The translations under genes were made by a program, and so were the position numbers. The notes below the pieces were generated by a model, which saw only the letters and a program-made list of their open reading frames with translations, was not told where the DNA came from and did not search any database. From assembly GCF_030323145.1 (NCBI RefSeq), contig NZ_CP100470.1:4753001-4817000 (forward strand): a stretch of DNA of 64,000 nucleotides. The letters are read 5' to 3'. The stretch is from Mesorhizobium sp. C432A. Its GTDB lineage: Bacteria > Pseudomonadota > Alphaproteobacteria > Rhizobiales > Rhizobiaceae. Shown piece after piece: positions 9,414 to 18,097 of the stretch (the stretch's first letter is position 1; the number at the start of each line of letters is the position of its first letter).

Positions 9414-10682
9414 CTAAAGCGAAGAGGTGATCTGCAGTTCGCTGGCGCCATCGAGCGCGTAGACGTCGTCGCGGAACTGCACGACGCCCGGACCCGTCGA
9501 CCAGGCCGACACATAGAGGAAGTGGACCGGAACCGGGTTGACGACCTGCACCGGCGTGTTCTCGCCGGTCTTGATGGTCGCCTCGAAATGCTGGCGGTCC
9601 CAGCCGGGTGTGTCGCGCAGGATCCATGTGACGAGGTCGCGCACGTTCTGGACACGCACGCAGCCCGAAGAATCGAAGCGCATCATCTTGCCGAACAGGC
9701 TTTGCTGCGGCGTATCGTGCATGTAGACGCCGTCGGGGCTGGGGAAGTTGATCTTCACCGAGGCCATGGCGTTGCCGGAACCCGGATCCTGGCGGAAGCG
9801 GTATTTTGCGGCATCATCCGTCGACCAGTCGACAGTCATCGGATCGACTTCGCTGCCATCAGGCGCAAACAGCCGGATGTGGCTGTCCTTGAGATAGTCG
9901 GGGTTCTTCCGCATCAGCGGAATGATGTCCTTGCGCACGATCGAGACCGGCGCGTTCCAGTAAGGATTGACGATGATCTCGTTGATCTTGGAATTGACCA
10001 CCGGGGTCTGGCGGTCGATCTTGCCGACGATTGCGGTGTGGCGCAGCACGACGCGATCGTTCTCGACCGCCTCGATCTGTGCCGCCGGGATATCGACCAG
10101 CACATAACGGCTGCCCAGCGTGCCGGCCTTTTCGCGCAGGCGCTCCAGGTTGGTCTGCAGCTGACCGAGGCGGATCTGCGCCGAAACGTTCATCGCAGCA
10201 TAGGTGTATTTGCCCATGGCGCCGTCGGCCGGCAGGCCATGGCGCGCCTGGAAGCGCTTGACCGCGGCGTCGACGTAGGAATCGAACGACGTCGAAATGC
10301 CGGCGCTCTGCGCCAGGTCGCCCGAAACCATCAGCCGCTTGCGCAGCGGCACCACGTCCGGATCGTCGACGCCAAGCTGCAGCTTCTTGGTCGCCGGCAC
10401 CTCGCCCCAGCCGCCCTGGGCGACGATGTTCTGATACTGCGCCACCGCCTGTTCGGTGAAGGCGACCGTCTGCAGGCTGAAGATCGGCAGCGTCGAGGCG
10501 ACCTTGCCGCCCTCCGAGGCGCGGGCATCGAACTGGTCGTCCCAATTGCCGCGGCCCGACGATTTCAGGATATCGTCGATCACATCCTGCGCGCTGGCGG
10601 CATTGGCAACCATGGCAACGGCGAGCGCGGAAGCTCCGGAAAGGAAAAGGCGGCGGCTGGTTCTCATGGACGTTCCAGACAT
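9414..10682 (-). CDS. ldtP: Periplasmic murein L,D-transpeptidase (LdtP-like)
   Basis: This 422-residue protein would cross-link peptidoglycan or modify it by 3-3 linkage. It begins with a twin-arginine-type signal (RTSRRLFLSGASALAVAM...). A peptidoglycan-binding segment follows around residues 106-165 (SYVDAAVKRFQARHGLPADG). The YkuD catalytic domain has His322 in YMHDTPQQSLFG and the nucleophile Cys341 in SSGCVRVQN. The start may be residue 1 or the second Met (residue 6), which would place the RR motif closer to the N-terminus. The next gene upstream, on the same strand, encodes the LdtR regulator; an LdtR-LdtP pair is described in Rhizobiales including Liberibacter. Confidence 0.88.
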   Translation of the reverse strand: MSGTSMRTSRRLFLSGASALAVAMVANAASAQDVIDDILKSSGRGNWDDQFDARASEGGKVASTLPIFSLQTVAFTEQAVAQYQNIVAQGGWGEVPATKKLQLGVDDPDVVPLRKRLMVSGDLAQSAGISTSFDSYVDAAVKRFQARHGLPADGAMGKYTYAAMNVSAQIRLGQLQTNLERLREKAGTLGSRYVLVDIPAAQIEAVENDRVVLRHTAIVGKIDRQTPVVNSKINEIIVNPYWNAPVSIVRKDIIPLMRKNPDYLKDSHIRLFAPDGSEVDPMTVDWSTDDAAKYRFRQDPGSGNAMASVKINFPSPDGVYMHDTPQQSLFGKMMRFDSSGCVRVQNVRDLVTWILRDTPGWDRQHFEATIKTGENTPVQVVNPVPVHFLYVSAWSTGPGVVQFRDDVYALDGASELQITSSL

Positions 10683-10767
10683 TCTTGTCGTGTTTGGCTT
10701 CTAGCGTTTGGCTGTTGCAGCGTTCGGCTACGTGCTCGATCCTGGGCGATATCGCCCGCACTCTAAA

Positions 10768-10793
10768 GTTGGCACTGTTAACAATTAGCCAAC
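10768..10793. promoter_or_regulatory. Candidate operator upstream of ldtP
   Basis: An inverted repeat GTTGGC...GCCAAC surrounds a GTTAAC centre about 86 bp upstream of the transpeptidase start. It is the most symmetric element in the intergenic region, so it is a candidate LdtR site. The assignment rests on position and symmetry only. Confidence 0.35.
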
Positions 10794-10946
10794 CATGACC
10801 TGCATCACTGAGCCGTGAAAAGCGGACCGCGATGCGACATTACAGGCGCGCGAACAGCTTTCGCCGCCGCATCACCCGCATCCCCGCTTCCACCGCGAAT
10901 ATGGCGGCAACGTGGCTTACGCCGAATTTGGAAGCGCCGGCGGCTC

Positions 10947-10981
10947 GAAAAGAAAAGGCCGGTGCTTTTCGGCACCGGCCT
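10947..10981 (-). terminator. Rho-independent terminator of ldtR
   Basis: A 10-bp GC-rich stem (AGGCCGGTGC/GCACCGGCCT) is followed on the minus strand by TTTTCTTTT. It lies about 65 bp after the regulator stop and separates it from ldtP transcription. The remainder of 10683-11045 holds no gene I can support. Confidence 0.85.
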
Positions 10982-11045
10982 GTTGGCTGAGACTTTCCTC
11001 CGGCCGCGCTTCTTCCGGCGCAGCTGCTATTCAATGGCCCGCTGA

Positions 11046-11561
11046 TTACATCCGGTAGGCGATGGTGTCGTTCCAGAAGCGGTCGAGGCGCTGCAGCGCG
11101 CGGTTCATCTGCTTGAACTCTTCGCTGTTGATGCCGCCGACCTGTTCGATCGAGCCGACATGGCGCTCATAGAGACCGGCGACGACTTCCGCCACTTCAT
11201 TGCCCTTCGGCGTCAGCGAAACGCGGACCGAACGGCGGTCGATGCGCGAGCGCTGGTGGTTGATGAAGCCGAGATCGACCAGCTTCTTCAGATTGTAGGA
11301 GACGTTCGAGCCGAGATAGTAGCCACGCGAGCGCAGCTCGCCGGCGGTCAATTCGGAATTGCCGATATTGAACAGAAGCAGCGCCTGGATGGCATTGATG
11401 TCGGAACGGCCGTTGCGGTCGAACTCGTCCTTGATCACGTCAAGCAGACGGCGATGCAAACGCTCCACCAGCTGCAGCGATTCCATGTAAAGCGAACGGA
11501 TAGCCTCGCGGCGATCGTCGGATACGTTGGCGGTCTTCGCCGCCGGACGCGAATTGATCAT
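11046..11561 (-). CDS. ldtR: MarR-family regulator LdtR
   Basis: This 171-residue winged-helix regulator has the LdtR layout: an N-terminal helix (LYMESLQLVERLHRRLLDVIKDEF), the recognition region SRGYYLGSNVSYNLKKLVDLG, and the wing RSRIDRRSVRVSLTPKG. A C-terminal helix pair (RALQRLDRFWNDTIAYRM) would form the dimer interface. LdtR was characterised in Liberibacter and Sinorhizobium as a regulator of the neighbouring L,D-transpeptidase and of stress tolerance. The upstream region (11562-11760) is A+T rich, as expected for a promoter. The family call is from recognition of the whole pattern and the neighbourhood. Confidence 0.9.
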   Translation of the reverse strand: MINSRPAAKTANVSDDRREAIRSLYMESLQLVERLHRRLLDVIKDEFDRNGRSDINAIQALLLFNIGNSELTAGELRSRGYYLGSNVSYNLKKLVDLGFINHQRSRIDRRSVRVSLTPKGNEVAEVVAGLYERHVGSIEQVGGINSEEFKQMNRALQRLDRFWNDTIAYRM

Positions 11562-11764
11562 TGTCTTTGCCTCTCGTTTGTCGCCCTGGTGATTTTTTGT
11601 TTTTCACCTTGATTGCGACACTATCGAATACTCATAAAATTCGACTTAAACGCTAGGGCTAACAAGAGCTTACCGGTAATAGGTTTCGCAAGACGCTTAA
11701 CGAACGGTCACCCGAGCAAGGATAATTAACCTAAAGATTTAGCCAATGGCTGCGGAGCGGCGTT

Positions 11765-12187
11765 TCAGGCGCGCGCGGGGCGCTTGCGCATCCAGATAAC
11801 GACGCGGAAGGCGATGTAGAGCAGCGCCACCGCGGCATGCGAGAAGACGATCAGCGGCCGGTGGCCGTAGAGATCGGGGAAGCCGGCATACATGATGGTC
11901 TCGGTCACCGCGCAGATGAACCAGATCACCGGGCCCCATGACGCCAGCATCCACAGGCCGGCGGCGGCGAAGGGGAAGAACACGGCCAGCATCACCGCCA
12001 CGACCTGCCAGTGCACCGGCATCAGGTCGAAGCGCCACAGCGGGCCGGGATAAAAGCCGATCAGCCGGATCCAGTACAGGATGCCGAACAGCAGGCAATA
12101 GCCCGCTATGACGCGCTGGAACCAGGCGAAGATGATCTCGACGCCCGAGGGCTGCAGCACGATGCGCCGCGACGTGACCTCGCTCAC
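11765..12187 (-). CDS. Four-helix membrane protein, unknown function (possibly DUF6163)
   Basis: The 140-residue protein has four hydrophobic segments: IIFAWFQRVIAGYCLLFGIL, WQVVAVMLAVFFPFAAAGL, WGPVIWFICAVTETIMYAG and LIVFSHAAVALLYIAFRVV. It ends in a basic tail (WMRKRPARA). The GTG start overlaps the stop of the upstream hydrolase gene as GTGA, so I chose it over the longer in-frame ORF. It resembles a small Rhizobiales-specific membrane family; the DUF number is from memory. No function can be assigned. Confidence 0.75.
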   Translation of the reverse strand: MSEVTSRRIVLQPSGVEIIFAWFQRVIAGYCLLFGILYWIRLIGFYPGPLWRFDLMPVHWQVVAVMLAVFFPFAAAGLWMLASWGPVIWFICAVTETIMYAGFPDLYGHRPLIVFSHAAVALLYIAFRVVIWMRKRPARA

Positions 12188-13221
12188 AGTTCGAGTTCCC
12201 GTTCGAGCGGCGCGAAATAGGCGTCCACCGAAGCAGCGTCGACCTCGGCCAGGCTTGCCGGCCGCCACTGCGGCGTCGAACCCTTGTCGACGAGGACGGC
12301 GCGGATGCCTTCATAGAAGTCGTGCCCGGCCAGCATGCGGTTGAGGATGCGGAACTCCATCTTCATGCAGGCTTCCATCGACAGCGTCAGCCCGGCGCTG
12401 ATCTGGCGCCACGCGACATTGAGGCTGGTCGGCGAGCGGGTGCGGATGGTGGCCAGCGTCTTGGCGGCAAACTCGTCGGCGCCTGCCGCCCGCTCCAGGC
12501 TCTCGAGGATTTCGGCAAGCGACGGTTGGGAAAAATGCCGGGCAATGGCTTCCAGCACCGGCTGGCCGGTCTCCCGCCTGGCCGGCACGAAAAAGCCGCG
12601 CAGCACCGATTCCGGATCGCCATTGGCGCAGAGCCGATCGAGAAAGGCAGCCTGGTCGGCGGCCTTTATGGTGTGGGTGGCCAGGCCAGACCACAGCGCA
12701 TCGCCATAGCGGATGCGGTTGCCGGTCAGCGCCAGATACATGCCGAAACTGCCGCCGAGGTCAGGCAGCAGATGGCTGCCGCCCACGTCGGGGAAGAAAC
12801 CGATGCCGACTTCGGGCATGGCGAACTGGGCGTTCTCGGTCAGCACGCGCTGCGAGCCGTGGAAAGAGATGCCGACGCCCCCGCCCATCACGATCCCGTC
12901 GATCAGCGCGACATAGGGCTTTTTGTAACTGTTGATGCGGGCGTTGAGCCGGTATTCGTCGGCGAAGAACTCGACCGGCGGCTTCCCGGCGCGGGCCTCG
13001 TAGACGTGCATGATGTCGCCGCCGGCGCAAAACGCTCTGCCCTCGGCCTTGACGACGACGACATCGACGCCGGTATCGCGTTCAAAAGCGTCGAGCGCCT
13101 TGTCCAGCGCCTTGATCATGCGATGTGTCAGCGCATTGAGCGCCTGCGGCCGCGTCAGCGTGACGACGCCTGCCTTGCCCAACCGTTCGAAGCGGATCTC
13201 GTCGCCGCCGCCAAAATCCAT
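12184..13221 (-). CDS. Enoyl-CoA hydratase/isomerase family protein, 3-hydroxyisobutyryl-CoA hydrolase-like
   Basis: The 345-residue chain is an ECH_2-type crotonase. Key stretches are LTRPQALNALTHRMI, GRAFCAGGDIMHVYEARAG (oxyanion-hole strand), KPYVALIDGIVMGGGVGISFHGS and FAMPEVGIGFFPDVGGSH, followed by a long C-terminal helical part (RTRSPTSLNVAWRQI). The longer C-terminus and the PEVGIGFFPDVG motif fit 3-hydroxyisobutyryl-CoA hydrolase of valine breakdown better than a plain enoyl-CoA hydratase. It is coupled to the downstream membrane-protein gene by a GTGA overlap. Confidence 0.85.
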   Translation of the reverse strand: MDFGGGDEIRFERLGKAGVVTLTRPQALNALTHRMIKALDKALDAFERDTGVDVVVVKAEGRAFCAGGDIMHVYEARAGKPPVEFFADEYRLNARINSYKKPYVALIDGIVMGGGVGISFHGSQRVLTENAQFAMPEVGIGFFPDVGGSHLLPDLGGSFGMYLALTGNRIRYGDALWSGLATHTIKAADQAAFLDRLCANGDPESVLRGFFVPARRETGQPVLEAIARHFSQPSLAEILESLERAAGADEFAAKTLATIRTRSPTSLNVAWRQISAGLTLSMEACMKMEFRILNRMLAGHDFYEGIRAVLVDKGSTPQWRPASLAEVDAASVDAYFAPLERELEL

Positions 13222-13401
13222 CGTCAGAGAATCCCTCCCCGCGCCTGCGGGACTGAAGTGCTAAAGGTGGCGCATGGGTGCGTCAACCGGCGGGCGCGGT
13301 TTGGATTTTCGCAAGGGAACGCGACCGTGCTTTGCCCCCGACAGAAATGCGCGCAAAATTGCCGGGCAAAACAGCCTTTCTTCTGATGCAGGGACAAACG
13401 C

Positions 13402-13903
13402 ATGACGCTTGAAACCGCAGCCGAGCCATGGCTGGGAGATGCCGAAAAGTTCGACCCGGATGATGTTCTCAGCCGCCCGCTGATGGCCAATCTGGCGACC
13501 GTGACGCCTGACGGCGCGCCGCGCAACGCGCCGATGTGGTTCATCTGGGAGGACGCTGCGATCTGGCTGCTCGGCTCGACCGGGGCAAGTGCTGTCAAAC
13601 ACCTCGAACGTGACCCGCTGCGCCGTGGAGATCGTCCATTTCGACAATGAGGCCGGCATCCTGCTGCATCTCGGCCTGCGCGGCGTCGCCACCATCGAAG
13701 CGATGGCGCCGAACCGCTTCAAACGGCTGCTGCACAAATATCTCGGCCCGGAGGCGACCTGGAACCGCTGGTTCATCGACAATGTGGCCGACATCGACCA
13801 TCCGGACGGGCGCCTGATCCGGCTCGCCCCGGAGAGCATCTTCACCAACAATGTGTCGTTCTTCAAAACCGGCCCCGAGCTGGCGTGGCCGCCGAAGCCG
13901 TAA
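13402..13903 (+). pseudogene. PPOX-type flavin-binding protein gene with a frameshift
   Basis: The N-terminal part (RPLMANLATVTPDGAPRNAP, then MWFIWEDAAIWLLGSTGASAVKHLERDP) is the start of a pyridoxamine-phosphate-oxidase-like split barrel. The protein continues in another frame as CAVEIVHFDNEAGILLHLGL to the stop at 13903. The frame changes near 13613-13622, as if two bases were missing in GACCCGCTGCGCC. Together the two pieces give about 167 residues, normal for the family. It is either a recent pseudogene or a sequence error. Confidence 0.75.
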
Positions 13904-13991
13904 GCAGCGCGTTATCGACTGGCACAATCGTGTCGCATTGGTCAGCGGCAAGGCCTCGTGGTAAAAGCCGCCCCGACCCGGAGTTTTTGCG

Positions 13992-15047
<1,056 letters not shown>

Positions 15048-15050
15048 ATT

Positions 15051-15815
15051 TCACTCCAGCACATAACTCTCTTTGACATTTCTTGTTTCGAAATCCAGCC
15101 GACCGCTCCCGTAAACCGACATGTCTTGGAACAAGTCGGGATTCTTGATGCCTGCTTCAACACAGGCTTCTCTCAATTTGGGGGTGCAAATGACAATGCC
15201 CATGTTCTTCTGTTTGAAGATATGCGCATCGCCAACAATCTCCTCCTTGAAATAGAAGCAGGCGCCTCCGGCGCGGTCGTAGTGGACGCCTCCATTCTCG
15301 CCGATCAAAAGCCTAAACTTCGACGATTCGAGATCCACGGCATCAATCTTGCGAACGATGTCGCAAAGGTAGTGCTTTGGTTCGATCGGCTTTCCGCTCA
15401 AATAGAATACGTCGCAGTCGTTAAACACGACCCCATCGGGGTCGACTGACTGCAGAACGTCCTTCAGGCGCTCGGATACAAGCCAGTAACAATGAAAATC
15501 TTCTAAGTCTTTTGGTGGCCTGCAATAGTCTGTCGCTTCAGGCCGTAGCCTGGGCGTCTCCGGGTACTCAGGAAAGCCGTATCCCCCAAACTCCGTCGGC
15601 CCGAGCAGTATGCGGGATGGCGGCACCAAAGCTTGGGCGTTTTCCAGCTGAAGACAATGGGACCCGCCGCGATATGTCGGTCCGATCTGGAAGAATCCTC
15701 CATGTTTCTTGAATTTCGCCTCTTTGCGGAAAACCCGCTCTGGGACTTGAGCTGGCCTATTCTGCGGGCGGTTCCGGTTGGCAAACAGTTTTGCAATGAG
15801 TGAAATAATGGTCAC
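15051..15815 (-). CDS. Imm11/DUF1629-type immunity-like protein (orphan)
   Basis: The 254-residue protein has the DUF1629/Imm11 type of pattern in its second half: HCYWLVSERLKDVLQSVDP, then KPIEPKHYLCDIVRKIDAVD, FKQKNMGIVICTPKLREACV and AGIKNPDL. Such proteins are proposed immunity partners of polymorphic toxins. No toxin gene is adjacent. Base composition is lower in GC than hemB. The gene lies between direct copies of the hemB 3' end, which suggests recent arrival. It starts with a GTG at 15815; a downstream start is possible. The family call is from recognition of the pattern, without a search. Confidence 0.65.
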   Translation of the reverse strand: MTIISLIAKLFANRNRPQNRPAQVPERVFRKEAKFKKHGGFFQIGPTYRGGSHCLQLENAQALVPPSRILLGPTEFGGYGFPEYPETPRLRPEATDYCRPPKDLEDFHCYWLVSERLKDVLQSVDPDGVVFNDCDVFYLSGKPIEPKHYLCDIVRKIDAVDLESSKFRLLIGENGGVHYDRAGGACFYFKEEIVGDAHIFKQKNMGIVICTPKLREACVEAGIKNPDLFQDMSVYGSGRLDFETRNVKESYVLE

Positions 15816-15920
15816 GTGCGCGCCTGCTCAGTTTACCGACTTTCGAGTTCAAGACTAAATCGCGTGAGAGTACCCGTCCACCTGCTTCGCGCCGGAAGTG
15901 GCGCAGCTGCTGAAGGGTTA

Positions 15921-15954
15921 GCCGGAACCTGGATGCTCCGGGTTCCGGCTTTTC
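15921..15954 (+). terminator. Rho-independent terminator, originally of hemB
   Basis: A long stem (GCCGGAACC/GGTTCCGGC with inner GGA/TCC pairs) is followed by TTTTCC. It begins at the last base of the displaced hemB stop codon (TAG 15919-15921) and points away from hemB, so it was the hemB terminator before the 874-bp insertion. Confidence 0.85.
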
Positions 15955-15955
15955 C

Positions 15956-16282
15956 TCACGCCTTTGGCAAATAAGGAATCGTTCCGGCGAGATCGGTATC
16001 GTCGATCAGTTGGAAGCGGCTGTCGCTGCCCTTCTGACGCTCCGCCACAAACGGAGCGTATTGCGGATCGTTGGTGAAGGCTTCGGCTGCCTTTGCCGAC
16101 GGAAACGCCATGATGGCGATCAGGCTGGTGTCGAGCGGCTTGCCCTCCAGCGTCTTCACATTGCCGCTGCGGGCGAGATACTTGCCGCCATGCTTGTGGA
16201 CGAGGTCATGCACCGAAGCGGCATAGGCCGGCACCCATTTGTCGTCCTTCACCTTGATGTCTGCGATCACGTAAACGGTCAT
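15956..16282 (-). CDS. DUF1330 family protein
   Basis: The 108-residue protein has the DUF1330 ferredoxin-like pattern: MTVYVIADIKVKDD, GGKYLARSGNVKTLEG, LIAIMAFPSAKAAEAF and a final acidic segment. Function of the family is unknown; members are small cytoplasmic dimers. The ATG at 16282 follows a GAGGAG ribosome site; longer upstream ORF sequence is Arg-rich and not coding-like. It is divergent from an HxlR regulator, with a perfect palindrome in between, so it is a likely target of that regulator. Confidence 0.88.
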   Translation of the reverse strand: MTVYVIADIKVKDDKWVPAYAASVHDLVHKHGGKYLARSGNVKTLEGKPLDTSLIAIMAFPSAKAAEAFTNDPQYAPFVAERQKGSDSRFQLIDDTDLAGTIPYLPKA

Positions 16283-16383
16283 TGTCCAACTCCTCATGGA
16301 TCGGCACCGGACTGCCCGGTGACGTGACCGCTGCCTCGCATGGCGGCGCCGGACCGCTCCAGTCACAGAACTGTACCGGGGGT

Positions 16384-16406
16384 GCCAGTACAGCTTCTGT
16401 ACTGGC
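16384..16406. promoter_or_regulatory. Perfect palindromic operator between DUF1330 and HxlR genes
   Basis: The arms GCCAGTACAG and CTGTACTGGC are perfectly complementary with a 3-nt spacer. A half-related copy (CTGTACC...) lies just to the left. The site sits about 50 bp upstream of the HxlR start and about 100 bp upstream of the DUF1330 start, as expected for a dimeric winged-helix regulator acting on both. Confidence 0.7.
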
Positions 16407-16458
16407 TGAACTCAGGTTTTCTGAATAAGGTCCGGCAACATCTTTTGGAGCTCACCAC

Positions 16459-17154
16459 ATGACACAAGCCGGTTACAAGCAATTCTGCCCGCTCTCCATG
16501 GCCGCCGAGCTGCTCTGCACACGCTGGACCATGGTGCTGCTGCGCGAACTGGTGGCGGGATCGACCCGCTTCAACGATTTGCGCCGCGGCGTGCCGAAAA
16601 TGTCGCCAACCCTTCTGTCGCAACGGCTCAAGGACCTCGAGGCCGGCGGCATCGTCGAGCGGACCGAGATCGCGACCGAGAAGGGCGTGTTCGAATACCG
16701 GCTGACCGAGGCGGGCCGGGATTTGCGCCCGGTTGTCGAGGCGATGGGGTTTTGGGGCCAGAAATGGGTCGAGGCCAGGCTGTCGCTCAAAAACCTCGAT
16801 CCGTCGCTGCTGATGTGGGACATGCGGCGCAATCTGAACCCCAGTCCGCTGCCGGACGGGCGCACCGTGATACAATTCCTGTACCATGACCTGCCGGCGT
16901 CAAAACGATCGTGGTGGCTGATCGTCGAAAAGCAGGGCGAGGTCGATCTTTGCTGGTACGATCCGGGCTTCGACGTCGATCTCTACGTCTCGACCGATCT
17001 GTGCACCATGACCTCGATCTGGATGGGGCTGACGACAGTTCACAAGGAACGCGACAAGATCAGCCTGACCGGCGATCTCGACGTCGCCGGCAAGATGCAG
17101 ATCTGGCTTGGGCTCAGCCCGTTTGCGGTGATGCCGAAGCGCGTGGCGGCTTGA
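16459..17154 (+). CDS. HxlR-family transcriptional regulator with C-terminal SCP2-like domain
   Basis: The 231-residue protein starts with a winged-helix HxlR domain: CPLSMAAELLCTRWTMVLLR, FNDLRRGVPKMSPTLLSQRL and the wing VFEYRLTEAGRDL. After about residue 115 comes a second domain (WWLIVEKQGEVDLCWYDPGF and TGDLDVAGKMQIWLGLSPF) of the sterol-carrier-like type often fused to these regulators, possibly for small-ligand sensing. It faces the DUF1330 gene across a perfect palindrome and probably regulates it and itself. Confidence 0.85.
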   Translation: MTQAGYKQFCPLSMAAELLCTRWTMVLLRELVAGSTRFNDLRRGVPKMSPTLLSQRLKDLEAGGIVERTEIATEKGVFEYRLTEAGRDLRPVVEAMGFWGQKWVEARLSLKNLDPSLLMWDMRRNLNPSPLPDGRTVIQFLYHDLPASKRSWWLIVEKQGEVDLCWYDPGFDVDLYVSTDLCTMTSIWMGLTTVHKERDKISLTGDLDVAGKMQIWLGLSPFAVMPKRVAA

Positions 17155-17193
17155 GGTCCCTGCGCATTCCACAGATCGCTTGCCTCTAAAAAT

Positions 17194-17245
17194 ACTAGTT
17201 GCAAAATGCAATCAGTTTGAATACTGATTGCAAATCACAACTGGT
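17194..17245. promoter_or_regulatory. Extended inverted-repeat operator upstream of the DHFR-like gene
   Basis: Two 23-nt arms (17194-17216 and 17223-17245) are complementary at about 19 of 23 positions, with nine perfect inner pairs (GCAATCAGT/ACTGATTGC) and a 6-nt spacer. The left arm contains its own short palindrome TTGCAAAATGCAA. It ends 18 bp before the start codon of the reductase gene. Confidence 0.65.
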
Positions 17246-17263
17246 CACCAAAGGGAGTCTTCC

Positions 17264-17908
17264 ATGTCCAAACTGCGCGTCAATGCCTTCACCTTGTCGC
17301 TCGACGGTTTCGGCGCCGGTCCTGACCAGGACCTGCAAAATCCGCTCGGCGTTGGTGGCGAAGATCTGCACAAATGGATGACCGGCACCCGCACCTTCCA
17401 CGAGATGGTCGGCAAGGATGGCGGCAGCACCGATGTGGACGACCGGTTCACCGTCCGCAGCTTCGACAATGTCGGCGCCTGGATCCTCGGCCGCAACATG
17501 TTCGGCCCGATCCGCGGCGAATGGCCGGATGAGAACTGGAAGGGCTGGTGGGGCAACAACCCGCCCTATCACGTGCCGACCTTCGTGCTGACCAATCACA
17601 AGCGCGACCCCATTGTGATGGAAGGCGGCACCATTTTCCGCTTCGTTACCGGCGGCATCCACGCCGCGCTCGAACAAGCAAAGGCTGCGGCCGGCGGCAA
17701 GGATGTCCGCGTCGGCGGCGGCGTTTCCACTATCCGGCAATATCTCAAGGAGAAGCTCATCGACGAGTTGCATCTGGCTGTGTCGCCAGTGTTGCTCGGG
17801 AGGGGCGAGAGCCTGTTTGCCGGGCTGGATATGCTGAAGCTGGGTTACCAGTGCACCGAGCAGGTGGCGACAGCGCTCGCCACGCATGTGACGATCAAGC
17901 GGGTGTAG
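17264..17908 (+). CDS. Dihydrofolate reductase family protein (RibD C-terminal type)
   Basis: This 214-residue protein has the RibD_C/DHFR-like fold seen in YyaP-type proteins: RVNAFTLSLDGFGAG at the start, AWILGRNMFGPIRGEW, VPTFVLTNHKRDPI, and the nucleotide-binding KDVRVGGGVSTIRQYL with IDELHLAVSPVLLGRGE. Such proteins are predicted NADPH-dependent reductases of unknown substrate. The ATG at 17264 follows GGGAG and lies just after a large operator-like inverted repeat. It lies 109 bp after the HxlR gene on the same strand. Confidence 0.85.
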   Translation: MSKLRVNAFTLSLDGFGAGPDQDLQNPLGVGGEDLHKWMTGTRTFHEMVGKDGGSTDVDDRFTVRSFDNVGAWILGRNMFGPIRGEWPDENWKGWWGNNPPYHVPTFVLTNHKRDPIVMEGGTIFRFVTGGIHAALEQAKAAAGGKDVRVGGGVSTIRQYLKEKLIDELHLAVSPVLLGRGESLFAGLDMLKLGYQCTEQVATALATHVTIKRV

Positions 17909-17933
17909 TGGCGAAGTGACAGGCGCAGGCTTC

Positions 17934-18089
17934 TTTCTCCCCGTTCTACGGGGAGAAATGCCCGGCAGGCAATGAGGGGCAGCGCTGCTTTTGGAGGTTA
18001 GCAGCGTCCGACGACTGTGAATTCGCCGATGCCGGCGCTGCCCCTCATCCGCCCTTCGGGCACCTTCTCCCCGTGAAACGGGGAGAAGG
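17934..18089. repeat. Inverted pair of class A palindromic repeats
   Basis: Units at 17934-17988 and 18035-18089 are inverted copies with a CTCCCCGT/ACGGGGAG hairpin, a GCCCGGCAGGC-like centre and CCCCTCAT/ATGAGGGG. They fill the gap between the convergent DHFR-like and ppk2 genes and may act in mRNA 3'-end formation. Confidence 0.85.
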
Positions 18090-18097
18090 AAAAGTGC

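Noticed and set aside
15051..15815. Toxin-immunity pair at hemB
   Set aside because: Only the immunity-like gene is present; no toxin frame exists between the hemB repeats on either strand.
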